DNA from: Batillaria attramentaria
Taxonomy: Eukaryota > Mollusca > Gastropoda > Batillariidae
Direction: 5' to 3'
Assembly (NCBI GenBank): GCA_018292915.2
Contig: JACVVK020000057.1
Span: 1,663,501-1,727,500, forward strand
DNA: 64,000 nt
The notes beneath the pieces are model-generated. The model did no database searches, was not told the DNA's origin, and saw only the letters and a program-made list of their open reading frames with translations. Positions 12,670 through 23,307 of the stretch are shown here, piece by piece (positions within the stretch are counted from its first letter, which is position 1; every line of letters begins with the position of its first letter). Made by a program: the position numbers and the translations under genes.

Positions 12670-15600
12670 ATCCAGCTAAAGGAGATAGATTTGAAGCCCT
12701 GAAGAAGGTAACCTCCAGTTACCTGTTGTGCTCACCCTCTCTAGCGTGAGAGAGCACAAAGAGTTCACCATGTGGTCGGGGGGCTAGCAGGCAGTACTAG
12801 CGACAGTAGGGGCAGCACAATTTTTACGCTTTGAGTGGGATTAAAATCACCAAGAAAGGTTCACTGGTTTGTAATCACTCAAAAGAGTCGGCATATTTAT
12901 CTTTCTGTCTGACGTTCAAACTTCTTTCCTGTGCCGGTGTAAGTCAGCTAGGATGAGTTTAGCATCCCAAGAAGTAATCCAAGAGAATTTTGAATCTCTG
13001 CTGTTGCTTCAGATACATCTGAAATCTGTCATACCGTCACATCATAAGCCGACTGTGCCATACCAGCAACAAACAGACCACATAGAACTTGGTTTGCCAG
13101 TCAATTAGGTTTGTCTCAGTACAGATTTAGGCGAGTCCCTATAGCAAAGTGGGTAACCAAAGATCGCCCTATTGGGTGCATGCAAGCACATGAATGCATC
13201 AACTCTACACTCGATGTTGGGCTGTTTCTCTGTGGTTTGTAAAGTCATGGGCCAGCAGTCAATCAGCGACAGTTCAGTAACCTGATCTGTCAACACCAAG
13301 ACTTCCCTTTGCTGATTAACTGAAAGCCACTGATGACAATGGTCAGACAATAAAAGCTCACCACTGCGATTATCACGACCTTCGCCTCCACTCTGCTCCG
13401 CCAGATCAACACGCAGCTTGCGACCTGCGAACATCTGTACACAAGAAGAAAACCACATTGAAAAATGAAAACACTTATAGTGTTGTGATACATGTACTTA
13501 GCTAAAGATCTGTATTGTGAGTAATTGTAGACACTGTTATGGCAAACGTTCTAATATTCAGAGAAAAAAAATGGGAGGCCTGTCTTAGCACTTCAAACTC
13601 AAGACGGAAAACTCCAACTCAAACCTGAGTGCTGCACACCTGAAGTCATCGGGCTGAGACCTGAACTGCTATGGTCAGCAAGACTAGTTGTACTTTTATC
13701 TCATATAACACAGGGTATTTGTATAGCGCCTATTCCAGTAGGTCTAGACACTTTGCTTTACATGGGGGATTATGACGACAGTTATTGTTCTTTACTGGCT
13801 GTATGAGCAGGGAGCAGATTCTCACTACATTGTACATGCACGGTTAAATAAAATCTGGAAATTTTCATTTCTGCACTGGACTAATTTGTTGAGGAGAAAT
13901 CTATTACTGACTGCTAAGCGGCCGACTAGATTCCTGCTTAAATTTACATGACGCTGATTGCGCGATGTTCCATTCCGTAGTACAATGTTGACTGTGACCG
14001 ACATATATTTTTCTACTGGAACGATCTTGGATGAACTTCAATACTACTACTGTAAGCTATACTCACGCTCTCATTTAGAGTCAAGGCATCCACCAGTGAC
14101 TCCTTTGTCTTAAATTCCACGTAGCCAAATCCACGCTGCCGCCCATTTTCATTGGGTAGACGCACATTCACCACCTGAAATAATTCATAATGCGACGTTA
14201 GAAACATGTTTTTTTGGCCTTTTATTTCCTGGAGTACTCGGTGTCGTTGCACAATAACATAACAGCAGGCAACACGATCATCCACTCAGTGCAATAGCAA
14301 CCGAAATGCTGTCTAGACAAATCGACAGTCACTAAGTGAAAGGGATTAAGCGCCATGGATATGATAAACACTTCGGCCCTTTTGGTTTAAAAAAAAAAAA
14401 ATGAAACAGGGATGCACTGTGTTCACCAAAAAACATTTGTACTTGTATTCCAAAATGCATCACTGCACGAGACTATCAGTCTATGGGCATGAGGCTGCTG
14501 CTGAGTAAATTTCGGTATCAGATCAATATCTAATATCATATGAATTTAAAGCACACACACACACACTTGTTTTAAACGTTTTAGTCTCGAGCTCTACAGA
14601 TTTCCTAAACTACACATATGTTTGCAAGCTATGAAAATCAAACACCCACCACCCCCTCCCCCTTTCCTGAGCATACCTCCAAGTTATGTTGTTTCTCAAA
14701 GAACTCGGCAATTTTCTCCTCACTGGCATCGTAAGGCAGATTGCCGACAAAAGCTGTGTAGGGTGGTTTGGAAGGGATCAGTGACATGTTCACATCAGGT
14801 CCACGTGCCGCTTTCGGGGCCGTTGGCAATTTTGATCGATCGAATGTTGGTCGCTGTTCATCGCCATCTGTAACAAAAGGAAACAAAAACTGAAAATACT
14901 GCACTGGAAACAGAAGAGTGGCAAATCATCAGCGTATCTTACGCTAAGTTCAGGTACTGTTATGGCTTAAAATGGTCCGTGTTCCAAAAGAAGGAAAAAG
15001 ATGAAATCGCAAAGCCACGACTGCATATCTCGAAAGCAGATCACGTGTCTGCAAAGCAGACGTGTTACGCTAAAAGTGTCCAGGGACATGCTGTTCCCTT
15101 GGTGTTTTTTTAAAATCATTAGACTAAAATTTGCACAATTTTTGTGCATTCTGACACAATTTTAAGTGCTTCAGAGGAGGACACACTTTATTTAGGAGGA
15201 AAATTTTTAGAATTACGAAAATCTGTGTAGTCTGGTGCGTTTCGGCGTGATTTTAAGTGCTTTAGATTAGATTTCAAGGACACACTTTTTGGGGGCAGGT
15301 AAATTTTTAGCCAAAGGTGGAAGATTTTAAGCCCTGAGCTGTTGATTTAAAAAAAAAGAAAAAAAAAAGTCGTTTGTCTTACCAGTAATACCACGGTCCA
15401 TTTCACAGCAAAAAATTAATGTGCCAAACCCTCATGATCCACGCCTATTAGGCTCTACAAGACGCAAATTTATGTAAGAGCCAACTGTTGGATCAGCGCC
15501 ACTGCGAGGTTGTGAACTCAACTGTGACAAGTTTTAATTTTTAAATTTTTGAAAGTACGTTAAAGTTAAACAGTACCTAAAGAACTGCGAACGATGTGCT

Positions 15601-18600
15601 CGCATAGAACTGATCTGATTAGGCCCTTTAAGCAAAATAAACACTAAAACAGCTAGAAATAGAAGGCAGAAAGGAAGATTTTGTTCTCTTTGTAAACCAC
15701 TGCTAAAACCACAATACCACGTATTTACATTTTTACATAACACAATAATACATAAACCTAAAAAACAGAAACAGAACACAGAGAGGACAACCACTTAACC
15801 CTGATCTTGCTAAATTAATTCGTCTCATGCTGAAAAAGAGACATAGCCCTGGATATTCTATTCTCAGCAAGACCAGGGTGAAACCTTGAACAAAAACCAA
15901 ACATAAATGATAAAGACAACAGAAGTCTTACTCTTACCATCTATATCGGCGCTTTCCATTTCAGCAGCCCAACTTTTGGTGACAACTGGCACTGGAACAG
16001 TGCCATCTTCGTTCGCCAGAAATTCATTCAGGTTCAGGGTTTTACCCTTGTTTTTAGACTTCTTCTTTCCGCCTGAAAAACAACACAACAATTACATCAG
16101 AATCAAGTTGTTAAAGTTCTATCGGCCAGCAGTAGTGTGTCACTCAAACATGCAAATGGGATACATGTGAACAGATGACATGAGATACATGTGCCCTGGT
16201 AGTTCGGCTGCTGATGATTAAAAAAAAGCCAACTGTTCTGCACACAGTAATGACTTTCTGAAAGAAGGGGGCACACCACATTCTTTCAAAGAACTCTGCA
16301 CATATACTGCAAATAGTGCAAACATTCAGCTAATGTGGCACTGGCAGACTTGACAAACTGCATTCCGCGTTACCATGACAAAACAAGAACAAGGTTGGAT
16401 AGGTGAACTGTCACAATGCCAGTGAGACTGAGAGGCTGCATTACCAAGTGCTGCAGGTTAGTCTCGACATAAAATAGGGGCTTTTGGAATTACAAAATAT
16501 GTTCTAAATGCACATGTAGCAAGACATAAAGTCTCGCCGAATCCCATGAAGCCTCTCAACGTTCAGCAGAGAGAAAGAAGGGCAGTGGTCCTGACATCCA
16601 GGGGTGCTAACAATTCGGGACCTACAAATCTGAAACCACTTCAAGATGTTTTGCCAAATCTGAAAAGCCACAACTCGGAATGCAAGGAAAGCCAGTAAAA
16701 ATTGACAAGCGGGGGGGGCAAGACAGCTTACCGCAGTCCTGAAACTGAATTGACCCTCAAAATCCGAATGCAAGGAACGCCAGAAAAAATTGACAAGCGG
16801 GGGAGGGGTGGGGGGGGGCAAGACAGCTTACCGCAGTCCTGAAACTGAATTGACCCTCAAAATCAGAATACAGGGAACGTCACAAAAAATTGACAAGTGG
16901 GGGGGGGGGGGGGGGTCATCGACGAGAGCCATGCAGGTTTTGAAACTCGGCACACGGCAAGCAAATCTAGCTACCGCAAACTACATAGCCGCCTGCACGC
17001 GCCGCCTCTTTCTTTTTCACGATTTTGCGGTTAAAAGTGTTTCTAGTTGAGGAGGCCATTGCAACTTGTACTCCGCCGAAGACGGTCTCGCCAAAGTCCC
17101 ACCTAACAACAAATCGGAATTCCCACCCAAAAACGTACGATTTTCTGCCAAATCGGAAATCTGGGTTTGAAATCGGAAATTCGATCGGAATCGGAAATCT
17201 GCCACCCTGCAAATTGGAATTCCCCCCCCCCCCCCCCCCCAAAACACGTACGATTTTCTGCCAAATCGGAAATCTGGATTCAGGTGAAATTTCAAATCGG
17301 TAATCCGATCTGAATCGGAACTCTGCCACCCCTGGACATCTCTTGCGCGGAAAGGGGGAAATTTTTAATTCTGATGGCCCACATTCAATTCATGGACTTA
17401 AGAGGCCAACTTAGCATAGCCATAGTCATGCAACTGAGGACACAACTCTCAAATCAGAGAGAGCATCTTAAATTCAAGTTTCTATTACAGTACCAGCCCT
17501 GAAAGTCAGATTTTTGTTTTTCCATGCTAGCCTTTATGTAATGATGTATACAGTTCTTCCAAATTACAAAATGGTACTGAGCGTGCATGCGTCACAACCA
17601 AAGTCTCATCAAATCCCCCAAGACCCCTGAACATTTAGTACATGTATGTAGTGACAAAGAAGGGCAGTAGTCCCCCACATCTTGTCCACATGGGGGCAGA
17701 ATTTGAATTCTGAAGGAGCCTGTCGAATTCAGTACATGTATATATTTTGATTCTTTTTAATTGCTCCTATTTGTCAGAATTTACTGTGGTGGGTGTCCTT
17801 TTTACTTTCTTAAGTTAATAACTTTTTCTTTTTTGTTTCTCGGCTGAAGCAGGGATGGTCACATGTATCGATACACATTGTTCACTGACTGACTGGGTAA
17901 ACAAAAATACAACTGTTAGTAGTGTTACCCAGTGGCCAAAAACAAAAGCCCAGACCTATGTGGTTTGGGCTTTTGAATGTTTGGGCTCATTTACAGAGAC
18001 TATGTGACTGATCGGTTACAAACCTAGCCCCAAAAACAAAAGTTCTGATCTGATTCTGAGCAAGATTCCGAGTCTATCGTAGAACAAAAGAACCAAAAAA
18101 ATGGTGGGCATGTACATTTGTTATTTTGCATGGATTTAAGTCGAAAATACACACATTCTCTCCTCGTGCACTCCTGTTTGAACGTTTCGATGAAAAAGAT
18201 AACTTTACGAGAACAGAACTTTTTTCTTGGGAGCGTTCCTGAACTTGACCAGGTTTGCTAACCCAGATACCACGTGTGAGTGCCGGCAGGGTTGCCCATA
18301 CCGCAATAAATTACAAATAATGCATTAATCTATTGCTTGATACTGATTAAAACATACCTGTTGATGGCATTTTGAAATGAAAATAATGCGGAGTTGTGGG
18401 TTACTTTTTTTTTCGGGTACTATACACGAAAAACGGACACAAAAACTCCGCCAAAAGGTCGAGGAGAAAGCCGCGCAATGCCGTGGTGCCCTCGGGCAAC
18501 CGTATGGAACAATGAATCTGACTTTCGCCCTAAGAAATGGAGTGGATTGCTAAAATAAAGCTCTGAAAAGTATCATATTGGCCTAACTGTAACTCCGAAT

Positions 18601-18694
18601 AGACTGCAGGCTCAGGAAATGACCCGATCAAGCATCAAACACAGAAACATTTGAGCTGTCCGAAGCGCACGCATGCGGACTTACCGGACGCCAT
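2527..18694 (-). CDS. EIF4B: Eukaryotic translation initiation factor 4B (16 coding exons)
   Basis: RNA-binding cofactor that stimulates the eIF4A helicase during cap-dependent initiation in the cytoplasm. Coding exons, minus strand: 18685-18694 (ATG), 15938-16072, 14677-14867, 14067-14174, 13362-13434, 12322-12405, 11120-11590, 10513-10570, 9448-9482, 8571-8793, 8001-8155, 7606-7778, 6853-6919, 5571-5664, 3311-3380, 2527-2604 (TAA). All introns are GT-AG and the phases close to 2025 nt, 674 aa; human eIF4B is about 611 aa. Residues 1-48 hold the conserved KKKSKNKGKTLNLNEFLA start, about 85-165 one RRM (RNP2 AFVGNL, RNP1 RGFGYVEF), 201-358 a DRYG-rich region, 389-463 RPKLQLQPR and PASIFGSAKPVDT, and 515-572 VPAPPPKENAWSRPRP, all eIF4B hallmarks. 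The C-terminus is DTNKFASLGG followed by an acidic tail. Identity is firm. Individual small exons, or missed alternative exons, need transcript support. Confidence 0.95.
3424..3500 (+). repeat. tRNA-like SINE head fragment
   Basis: Contains a box-B-like GGGTTCAAACCC within a tRNA-like segment, followed by a C run. It lies in the EIF4B intron just upstream of exon 15 and has no clear box A, so it is a fragment rather than a tRNA gene. Confidence 0.4.
3964..5023. mobile_element. Tandem-repeat element with perfect 13-bp terminal inverted repeats
   Basis: The ends are TGGCTCCCTTGTG (3964-3976) and its exact reverse complement (5011-5023). Between them are about seven degenerate units of 135-145 bp, each with a TGACCTTGACC core (near 4104, 4239, 4374, 4519, 4660 and 4805, plus a leading half unit near 3973). 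A (CA)n(GACA)n microsatellite at about 4940-4977 follows. The layout resembles the pearl-type non-autonomous elements of bivalves (core tandem repeats plus a tetranucleotide microsatellite). That kinship is inferred. No target-site duplication was seen. Confidence 0.7.
6350..6842 (+). mobile_element. SINE family A, copy 1 (tRNA-derived, about 493 bp)
   Basis: Starts with a tRNA-like head: box A region GTAGTGTAGTGGTTAGC and box B GGTTCGAATCC. A long body ends TTGGGGCAGC plus poly-A. It is flanked by the exact 16-bp duplication AAGAACTTACCATCAT (6333-6348 and 6843-6858), a hallmark of target-primed insertion. It is antisense to EIF4B, between exons 13 and 14. Further copies are at 35781-36285 and 61587-62092. 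Confidence 0.93.
6853..6919 (-). CDS. EIF4B: EIF4B exon 13, its donor duplicated by a SINE
   Basis: Encodes GAHPTNKSTPADGGRRDDDRHD. The exon ends ATGATG with donor GTAAGTTCTT. The 16 bases 6843-6858, which span the last 6 exon bases and first 10 intron bases, occur again exactly at 6333-6348 on the far side of a SINE. If the proximal donor is missed, the reading frame runs on into the antisense SINE for about 64 codons to a stop near 6638. Confidence 0.88.
7108..7499 (-). mobile_element. SINE family C, full copy with tRNA head
   Basis: On the minus strand it begins with a tRNA-like head (GTGGTGTAGTGGTTAAG, then box B GAGTTCAAGTCCCG), runs through a body containing AAATTCCGAAATTTAAATAG, and ends in an (ATT)n tail at 7108-7124. 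A headless copy of the same body is at 60385-60626. It lies in the EIF4B intron between exons 12 and 13. Confidence 0.8.
8296..8330. repeat. Short perfect inverted repeat
   Basis: GTTAACCCTG at 8296-8305 and CAGGGTTAAC at 8321-8330, a 10-bp perfect stem with a 15-base loop, in an EIF4B intron. Confidence 0.8.
8851..9198 (+). mobile_element. MITE family I, copy 1
   Basis: Begins CAGGCTGGGCAATTG and ends AATTCCCCAGCCT, an imperfect terminal inverted repeat. Flanks are TATGAT (8845-8850) and AATGAT (9199-9204), a 6-bp target duplication with one difference. About 348 bp, non-coding, in an EIF4B intron. Related copies: 26172-26524 (inverted) and 50605-50949. Confidence 0.8.
10013..10270. repeat. 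118-bp tandem duplication, about 2.2 units
   Basis: GAATCATAACTAGTCATC recurs at 10013 and 10131, with a slightly changed third start at 10249, an exact 118-bp period. Located in the EIF4B intron between exons 8 and 9. Confidence 0.9.
10838..10925. repeat. (GT)n microsatellite
   Basis: About 88 bp of GT with a few GC and AT interruptions, in the EIF4B intron between exons 7 and 8. Confidence 0.95.
11120..11590 (-). CDS. EIF4B: EIF4B exon 7: DRYG-rich repeat region
   Basis: A 471-nt exon encoding residues about 201-358, made almost wholly of short D/R/G/Y units such as GFSDRYGDRDRG. In eIF4B this region drives self-association and contacts eIF3 (family knowledge). The DNA is an imperfect short-period repeat, so all three frames of both strands stay largely open; the long opposite-frame ORFs here are by-products of that composition. 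Confidence 0.93.
12480..12708. repeat. Dispersed repeat with a 28-base G run, copy 1
   Basis: Contains AAAGTGCTTCATAGGAGG and ends GATTTGAAGCCCTGAAG. A second, diverged copy is at 15158-15346 (AAGTGCTTCAGAGGAGGACA to TTTTAAGCCCTGA). A run of G occupies about 12641-12668. Its class is not known. Confidence 0.55.
14677..14867 (-). CDS. EIF4B: EIF4B exon 3: linker and first half of RRM
   Basis: Encodes residues 49-112. It contains SKLPTAPKAARGPDVN, similar to the ILPTAPRAAREPNID segment of vertebrate eIF4B, then PPYTAFVGNLPYDASEEKI, the beta1/RNP2 and alpha1 part of the RRM. The exon ends in phase 0, and the RRM continues in exons 14067-14174 (RNP1 RGFGYVEF) and 13362-13434 (MFAGRKLRVDLAEQ, last strand). 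Confidence 0.93.
15158..15346. repeat. Dispersed repeat, copy 2 (two internal units)
   Basis: Two related sub-units, each with ATTTTAAGTGCTT(C/T)AGA followed by GGACACACTTT. Same family as 12480-12708. In the EIF4B intron between exons 2 and 3. Confidence 0.5.
15798..15879. repeat. Inverted repeat with 14-bp arms
   Basis: ACCCTGATCTTGCT at 15798-15811 pairs with AGCAAGACCAGGGT at 15866-15879, with one non-matching position. EIF4B intron. Confidence 0.7.
16599..17334. mobile_element. MITE family II with internal tandem repeats
   Basis: Begins CAGGGGTGCTAACAATTCGG and ends CTGCCACCCCTG. Flanked by perfect 6-bp duplications GACATC (16593-16598 and 17335-17340). The inside holds a roughly 100-bp unit repeated two to three times (16680-16920, with GACAAGYGGGGG) and a roughly 120-bp unit repeated twice (17100-17334, rich in AAATCGGAAATC). 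Long G and C runs accompany these. About 736 bp, in EIF4B intron 1. Confidence 0.8.
18358..18370 (-). CDS. EIF4B: EIF4B alternative first coding exon 1b (MPSTG)
   Basis: On the minus strand TTCAAAATGCCATCAACAG is followed by the donor GTATGT. It supplies 13 coding bases, also ending in phase 1, so splicing to exon 2 gives MPSTGGKKK instead of MASGGKKK in the same frame. It lies about 315 bases downstream of exon 1a in the gene's direction, so it would need its own transcription start. Supported only by the ATG, donor and phase; it could be chance. Confidence 0.45.
18685..18694 (-). CDS. EIF4B: EIF4B first coding exon 1a (MAS-G)
   Basis: On the minus strand TCAAGATGGCGTCCG is followed by the donor GTAAGTCC. 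The start context is strong (A at -3, G at +4). Ten coding bases end in phase 1, which matches the acceptor of exon 2 at 16072. This start lies at the edge of the divergent promoter shared with LZTFL1, so it is the likelier main start. Confidence 0.75.
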
Positions 18695-18983
18695 CTTGAA
18701 AGAGTAACTGAGAGTTAAAAGAAAATCGTATCCTCAGATTTTTCTGTAGAAATCTTTGCGAAAATAAATAACTTGACAAGTACAAAAACCAGTGATAGCT
18801 CAAGTATTTTATTTTTGTCAATTTGAGAATTTTATTTACAGACCGGAAACATTCATCGCGTGTCTATTATTTGCCTCGGTTTCGTTTACATCGCATCCGT
18901 CCACAAAATCTCTCCAGCGGCGCAGGAAGCTGCACAGACCTGCTCTTGTTTATTTTAGACAAAAGCGCACGAAATCCGGAACA
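18695..18983. promoter_or_regulatory. Divergent promoter region between EIF4B and LZTFL1
   Basis: Only 289 bases separate the EIF4B exon 1a start codon (minus) from the LZTFL1 start codon (plus), so both 5' UTRs and core promoters must fall here, or overlap the first exons. No TATA box is evident. Inferred from the head-to-head arrangement. Confidence 0.65.
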
Positions 18984-21900
18984 ATGGTAACACTTATACT
19001 CAAGCTGTTTATTAGGAACAATAGTTTAACTGTTTATTACTGTTCTTTGTTGATTCTGTAACAGTTTTGTGGTTCTGTAATTTTAACCGCTTTCCTAGAG
19101 TCGTTTTTTGAAACAATGAAAGGCATGATTGTTTCACTTACAAGTACAATAAACTGTTCAGAGATTGATCAAGATTAGTGCCATGTCAGTAGTAAAGCGC
19201 TTCGTGAGAATTGCTGGCCACACTTTTGGCTATGCATTTGTGTAATTCCATCGACAAACCCAAACCAAAGACAACTGCAGTCTTCTGCAAGTGCAAGACA
19301 TGTTCTGTTTAGACTTTGAGTGTCTGCAATGACCAGCACGTCTATTATCCACCTGTAGTGTTTTGCAGTCGTTTGACGTCCGCAGCGAATGCAGCTTCAT
19401 TTGCTTTTATTTTCAGACGACAGAACTTGGAGTTAACGAACATCACCAGAATCAGGTGATCAACTACATACGCTTTGCGCGCTACCAGCGAGGTCAGAGA
19501 CTGCGAGCAGTGGATGTTTGTTTTGAGGACTTGAAGGACAGTAGGCATGTACCTTTATACTGTTTGTGTTTTTGGAAAACTGCAGATGAATTAACTGACT
19601 TGAAGGACAAGGGCTTGCTGTGCTGAAGTCTGTTGGAGTAAACCCAGCAGTTAACCAAATGCAAAACAGATACAGACATATATAATACAGACATATATAC
19701 AGACAGTTGCCATCATGATAAAAGAATTGTGTGTTTAGGAATGTATCAGCATGACTGCCTTTCACCGAACCCACAGGTACACAAGGTACACCTCAATAAA
19801 ACCTTCACATGTTCAGGGATCGATTTTCTCGCGCGCCGTGCGACTATGTCTCATATTTTGGTAAAATGTCGCATAGAAATTTCGCAAAATGCGTCATTTG
19901 TCGCACGCACTTGACATCACAAGCGCACTTGACAACGTGAAGCAGAGATGCGCTATCCGTGTCAGTCATAGAGTCTGTTACACTAATCTAATATTAGTGA
20001 TGAGGCTTACTTATCCCACTCGCCGCGCGCGCTGCCAGGAACTCTCGCTCGAAAGAGTTGCAAAAAATATTGGCGCGTTATCAGTTTTCTCAGTTCTGCG
20101 ATCGAGAGGTCCTTTTCCGTTCAGAACCTGAATGTCACTGCACTTAGGAACAGGCTCTCGGCACAGACATGTGACAGAGTGATGCGGGTGAACTTGATTG
20201 TCTCATAGAAAATGAAAATGTCTCATAAAAATGACTGGTCAAGGAGACAATGTCTCATTGGCATATTTGAGTAAATCCATCCCTGCATGTTGAATAGAAA
20301 AGTCTACACATTAACAGGCCTTCATAACTTAAGTCAGACATTTGTCATTGGTCGATTTATTTTTAAAGTGTCTGGTTACTTTCTCACCAAGGCGGACATA
20401 TGTCCAATGATTTCTGCCCCACAGTGGACAATATTCAAGAAAAATATCCTGTACTTGAACAGGGCATTTCAGTGTTCCGTATTACGCACATCTGTCGTTT
20501 ATGCAAAGATTTCAGAATCTGACGCAGAGATTTTGAGGCTGTACTTCACTGATTTTACAAAATGACCCTCTGAATTTGACAGAGATGGTCAGAGTGACCC
20601 TCAGTTTTGAAAGCTGTAAGGTATACTGGCATTTGTTAATATAGTACCCACGAATACCCTAAGGTAAAGACTTGTATGACTGATTTTATCCTCCTACTAG
20701 ATTTTAAGTGTGGCATGTGAGTGTTTTACTGAGACAGTACCATCTACCATCTTGATTAATCTACACGGACAGTAAGAGCTCATAATAAAAATCTCTTTCT
20801 GCTTGTGTTTGATTTTCCTCAGGCTGACTGATGAGACATTCACGATAGACGAGGTGACGGAGATGCTGGACGGGTTGCTGACAGTCGTGCGAAGTGAAGT
20901 GGAGTCTGAGTTGATAAACACGGCCCACACCAACGTGCTGATGATGCGACAGATGTTCCAACAGGCTGAGAAATGGCACCTCAAACTTCAAGCAGACATC
21001 TCAGAACTTGAAAACAGGTGATTCAACACTTTGCAGGGCCTTAGTGTGATGTATCTGGGTTCACAAATTGAATGGCGCAGAGGAAAAGCGGCCTCACGTT
21101 TTGGTAGTTTTGAGAAAATCGAGGTCAAACTTCTTTTGTCCTTAATAGCAAGTAATATTCAACGAGAAATAAAAATAAACTGCACAGGCCTACATATACC
21201 TGTAGATGAACAACTTCCCCCAAAATTGAATTTCACAAAAAAATGCTTTGTTTATAAAACAGAATTAATTTCTGCTTGCATTGTCTGGTTTTTAATCTGT
21301 GCTCTTTTGCTTTTTTAGTTGTTCTTACGTACTGTATATTGAGTGAATGTGTTGTTTGTGTTTTTTTATTTTGGTTTTAGATCGTAAGGCACCTAGAGCT
21401 TGTTCCCCGGGGATAGGCACCCTATTATAAGTAGTAGTATATGTATATAATTATATTGTCAGTTAGACCAGACCAATTTGCTTTCCAAAATGAGTGGAAA
21501 AGTGATATATATCTGGACCACTGTTCTATGTAAATCTCTATTGCCAGCATCAGAGATGCTGTCACTGTACTTACTTAGGCGCCTGGCTCCAAGTGGAGCA
21601 TAGGCCATCGACAACCCTTCGCCATCGCACTCTGTTCTGGGCTAGTCTTGCCACTCCACTCCAGTTGGTCCCCTGCTTATATAGCTCTGCCTCAGTGTCC
21701 CGCATCCAGCTGTTGCGAGGCGGGCCTCTCTTCCTTTTCCTCTGAGGCTACCATGTCAGGGCTTGGCGTGTGGTACTGGATTCTGGCTTCCTGAGGGTGT
21801 GTCCAATCCAGCCCCACTTCCTCCGCAGGATCTGCTTGACCACTGGTTCCTGCCCCGCTCGCTCCCACAGATCTTTGTTCCGGATCTTCTCTGGCCAACG

Positions 21901-23085
21901 GATGTTGAAGATGCGCCTCAGACAGGGCTGTCACTGTCCAAGTGTCTAAATGGTGTGATGAGAGTTACCATGAAAACAATCAGTGAGCGTGAACATAGTA
22001 GCATTAGCGTCCTTACAATGACATGTTATTTTTAACCTTGTAATTATGTGTGTTCACAGAGAACTGCTGGAACAGATCAAGGAGTTTGAGGAGCGAGAGT
22101 TCGCGGGAGCCAAGCGCGATACAGAGTTCATCCCTAAGAAGCTAGAACCTGTCAACGAAACTGGAGGAACGGCCTTGCTGCATATGGTGAGTAACGGAAG
22201 AAAAAAATGTTTGTTATAGATATTAAGTTATACACGTTTCTTGACCAGCCCAACCTTATTTTTGGCCCATTCACAGGGTCCGTACAGGTCATGGAATCCT
22301 GGAAAAGTCATGGAATTTGAAAATAGCTTTTCCAGGCCTGGAAAGTTATGAAATTATCTCAAGAGTCATGAAAATTCATGGAATTTCAGAATTTTATTGA
22401 AGCCATTTTGAGCCAGACAATGAGACGGTCAGCTTGGTGATTACTCACTGGACTGTTCGCCAAATATACCAACAAACTGCCTTCCCATGAGACTAATGGC
22501 TAACTCTGAACGTTGGTCGCAGACTGCGATAACTTGGATTAGGTCAGATTTTCTACCCTCGTGTGTGTCAGTGTGAAAGAGTGCGAGGAAGTTGTCATGG
22601 AAAACAGGAGAGTTGGCCAGGAAAAGTCATAGAAAAGTCATAAAGTTTTGAGACTGTGAACCTGTATGGACCCTGCATTAACAACCTTCTCAGACACACG
22701 CGCACGCACGCATGCACACACACACGCACGCACGCACGCATGCACACACACACGCACGCATGCACACACGCACGCATGCACGCATGCAAAGAAAAATGAT
22801 GCAGAGGGAAAGTAGCAGTAACACACACGCTTGGTGCATCCTGTCGTAATGTTACAAGTTGATTTCAGGTATGGCTTGGTAGAGCGGGGTGTAGTCCTTC
22901 ATTGAAAGTTTTCTTCTTGATTTCTTCTTCATTTTTTTATTTGTGTGGTTTTCAGAAAATTGAGGAGCTGCAGGAAGAAAATGAGAAGTTAAAGACGCGG
23001 TTGTGCAAAGTTGACAAAGATGTAAGTATTTTTCAGTTCCAGTAATGTGTGTCAAGTTGTCTGAATCCATAGACGTCACTTAGCA

Positions 23086-23142
<57 letters not shown>

Positions 23143-23260
23143 TGTGTGTGTGTGTGTCTGTGTGTGTGTCTGTGTGTGTGTGTGTGTGTGTGTGTCTGTG
23201 TGTGTGTGTGTCTGTGTGTGTGTGTGTCTGTCTGTGTGTGTCTGTGCGTGTGCGTGTGTG

Positions 23261-23307
<47 letters not shown>

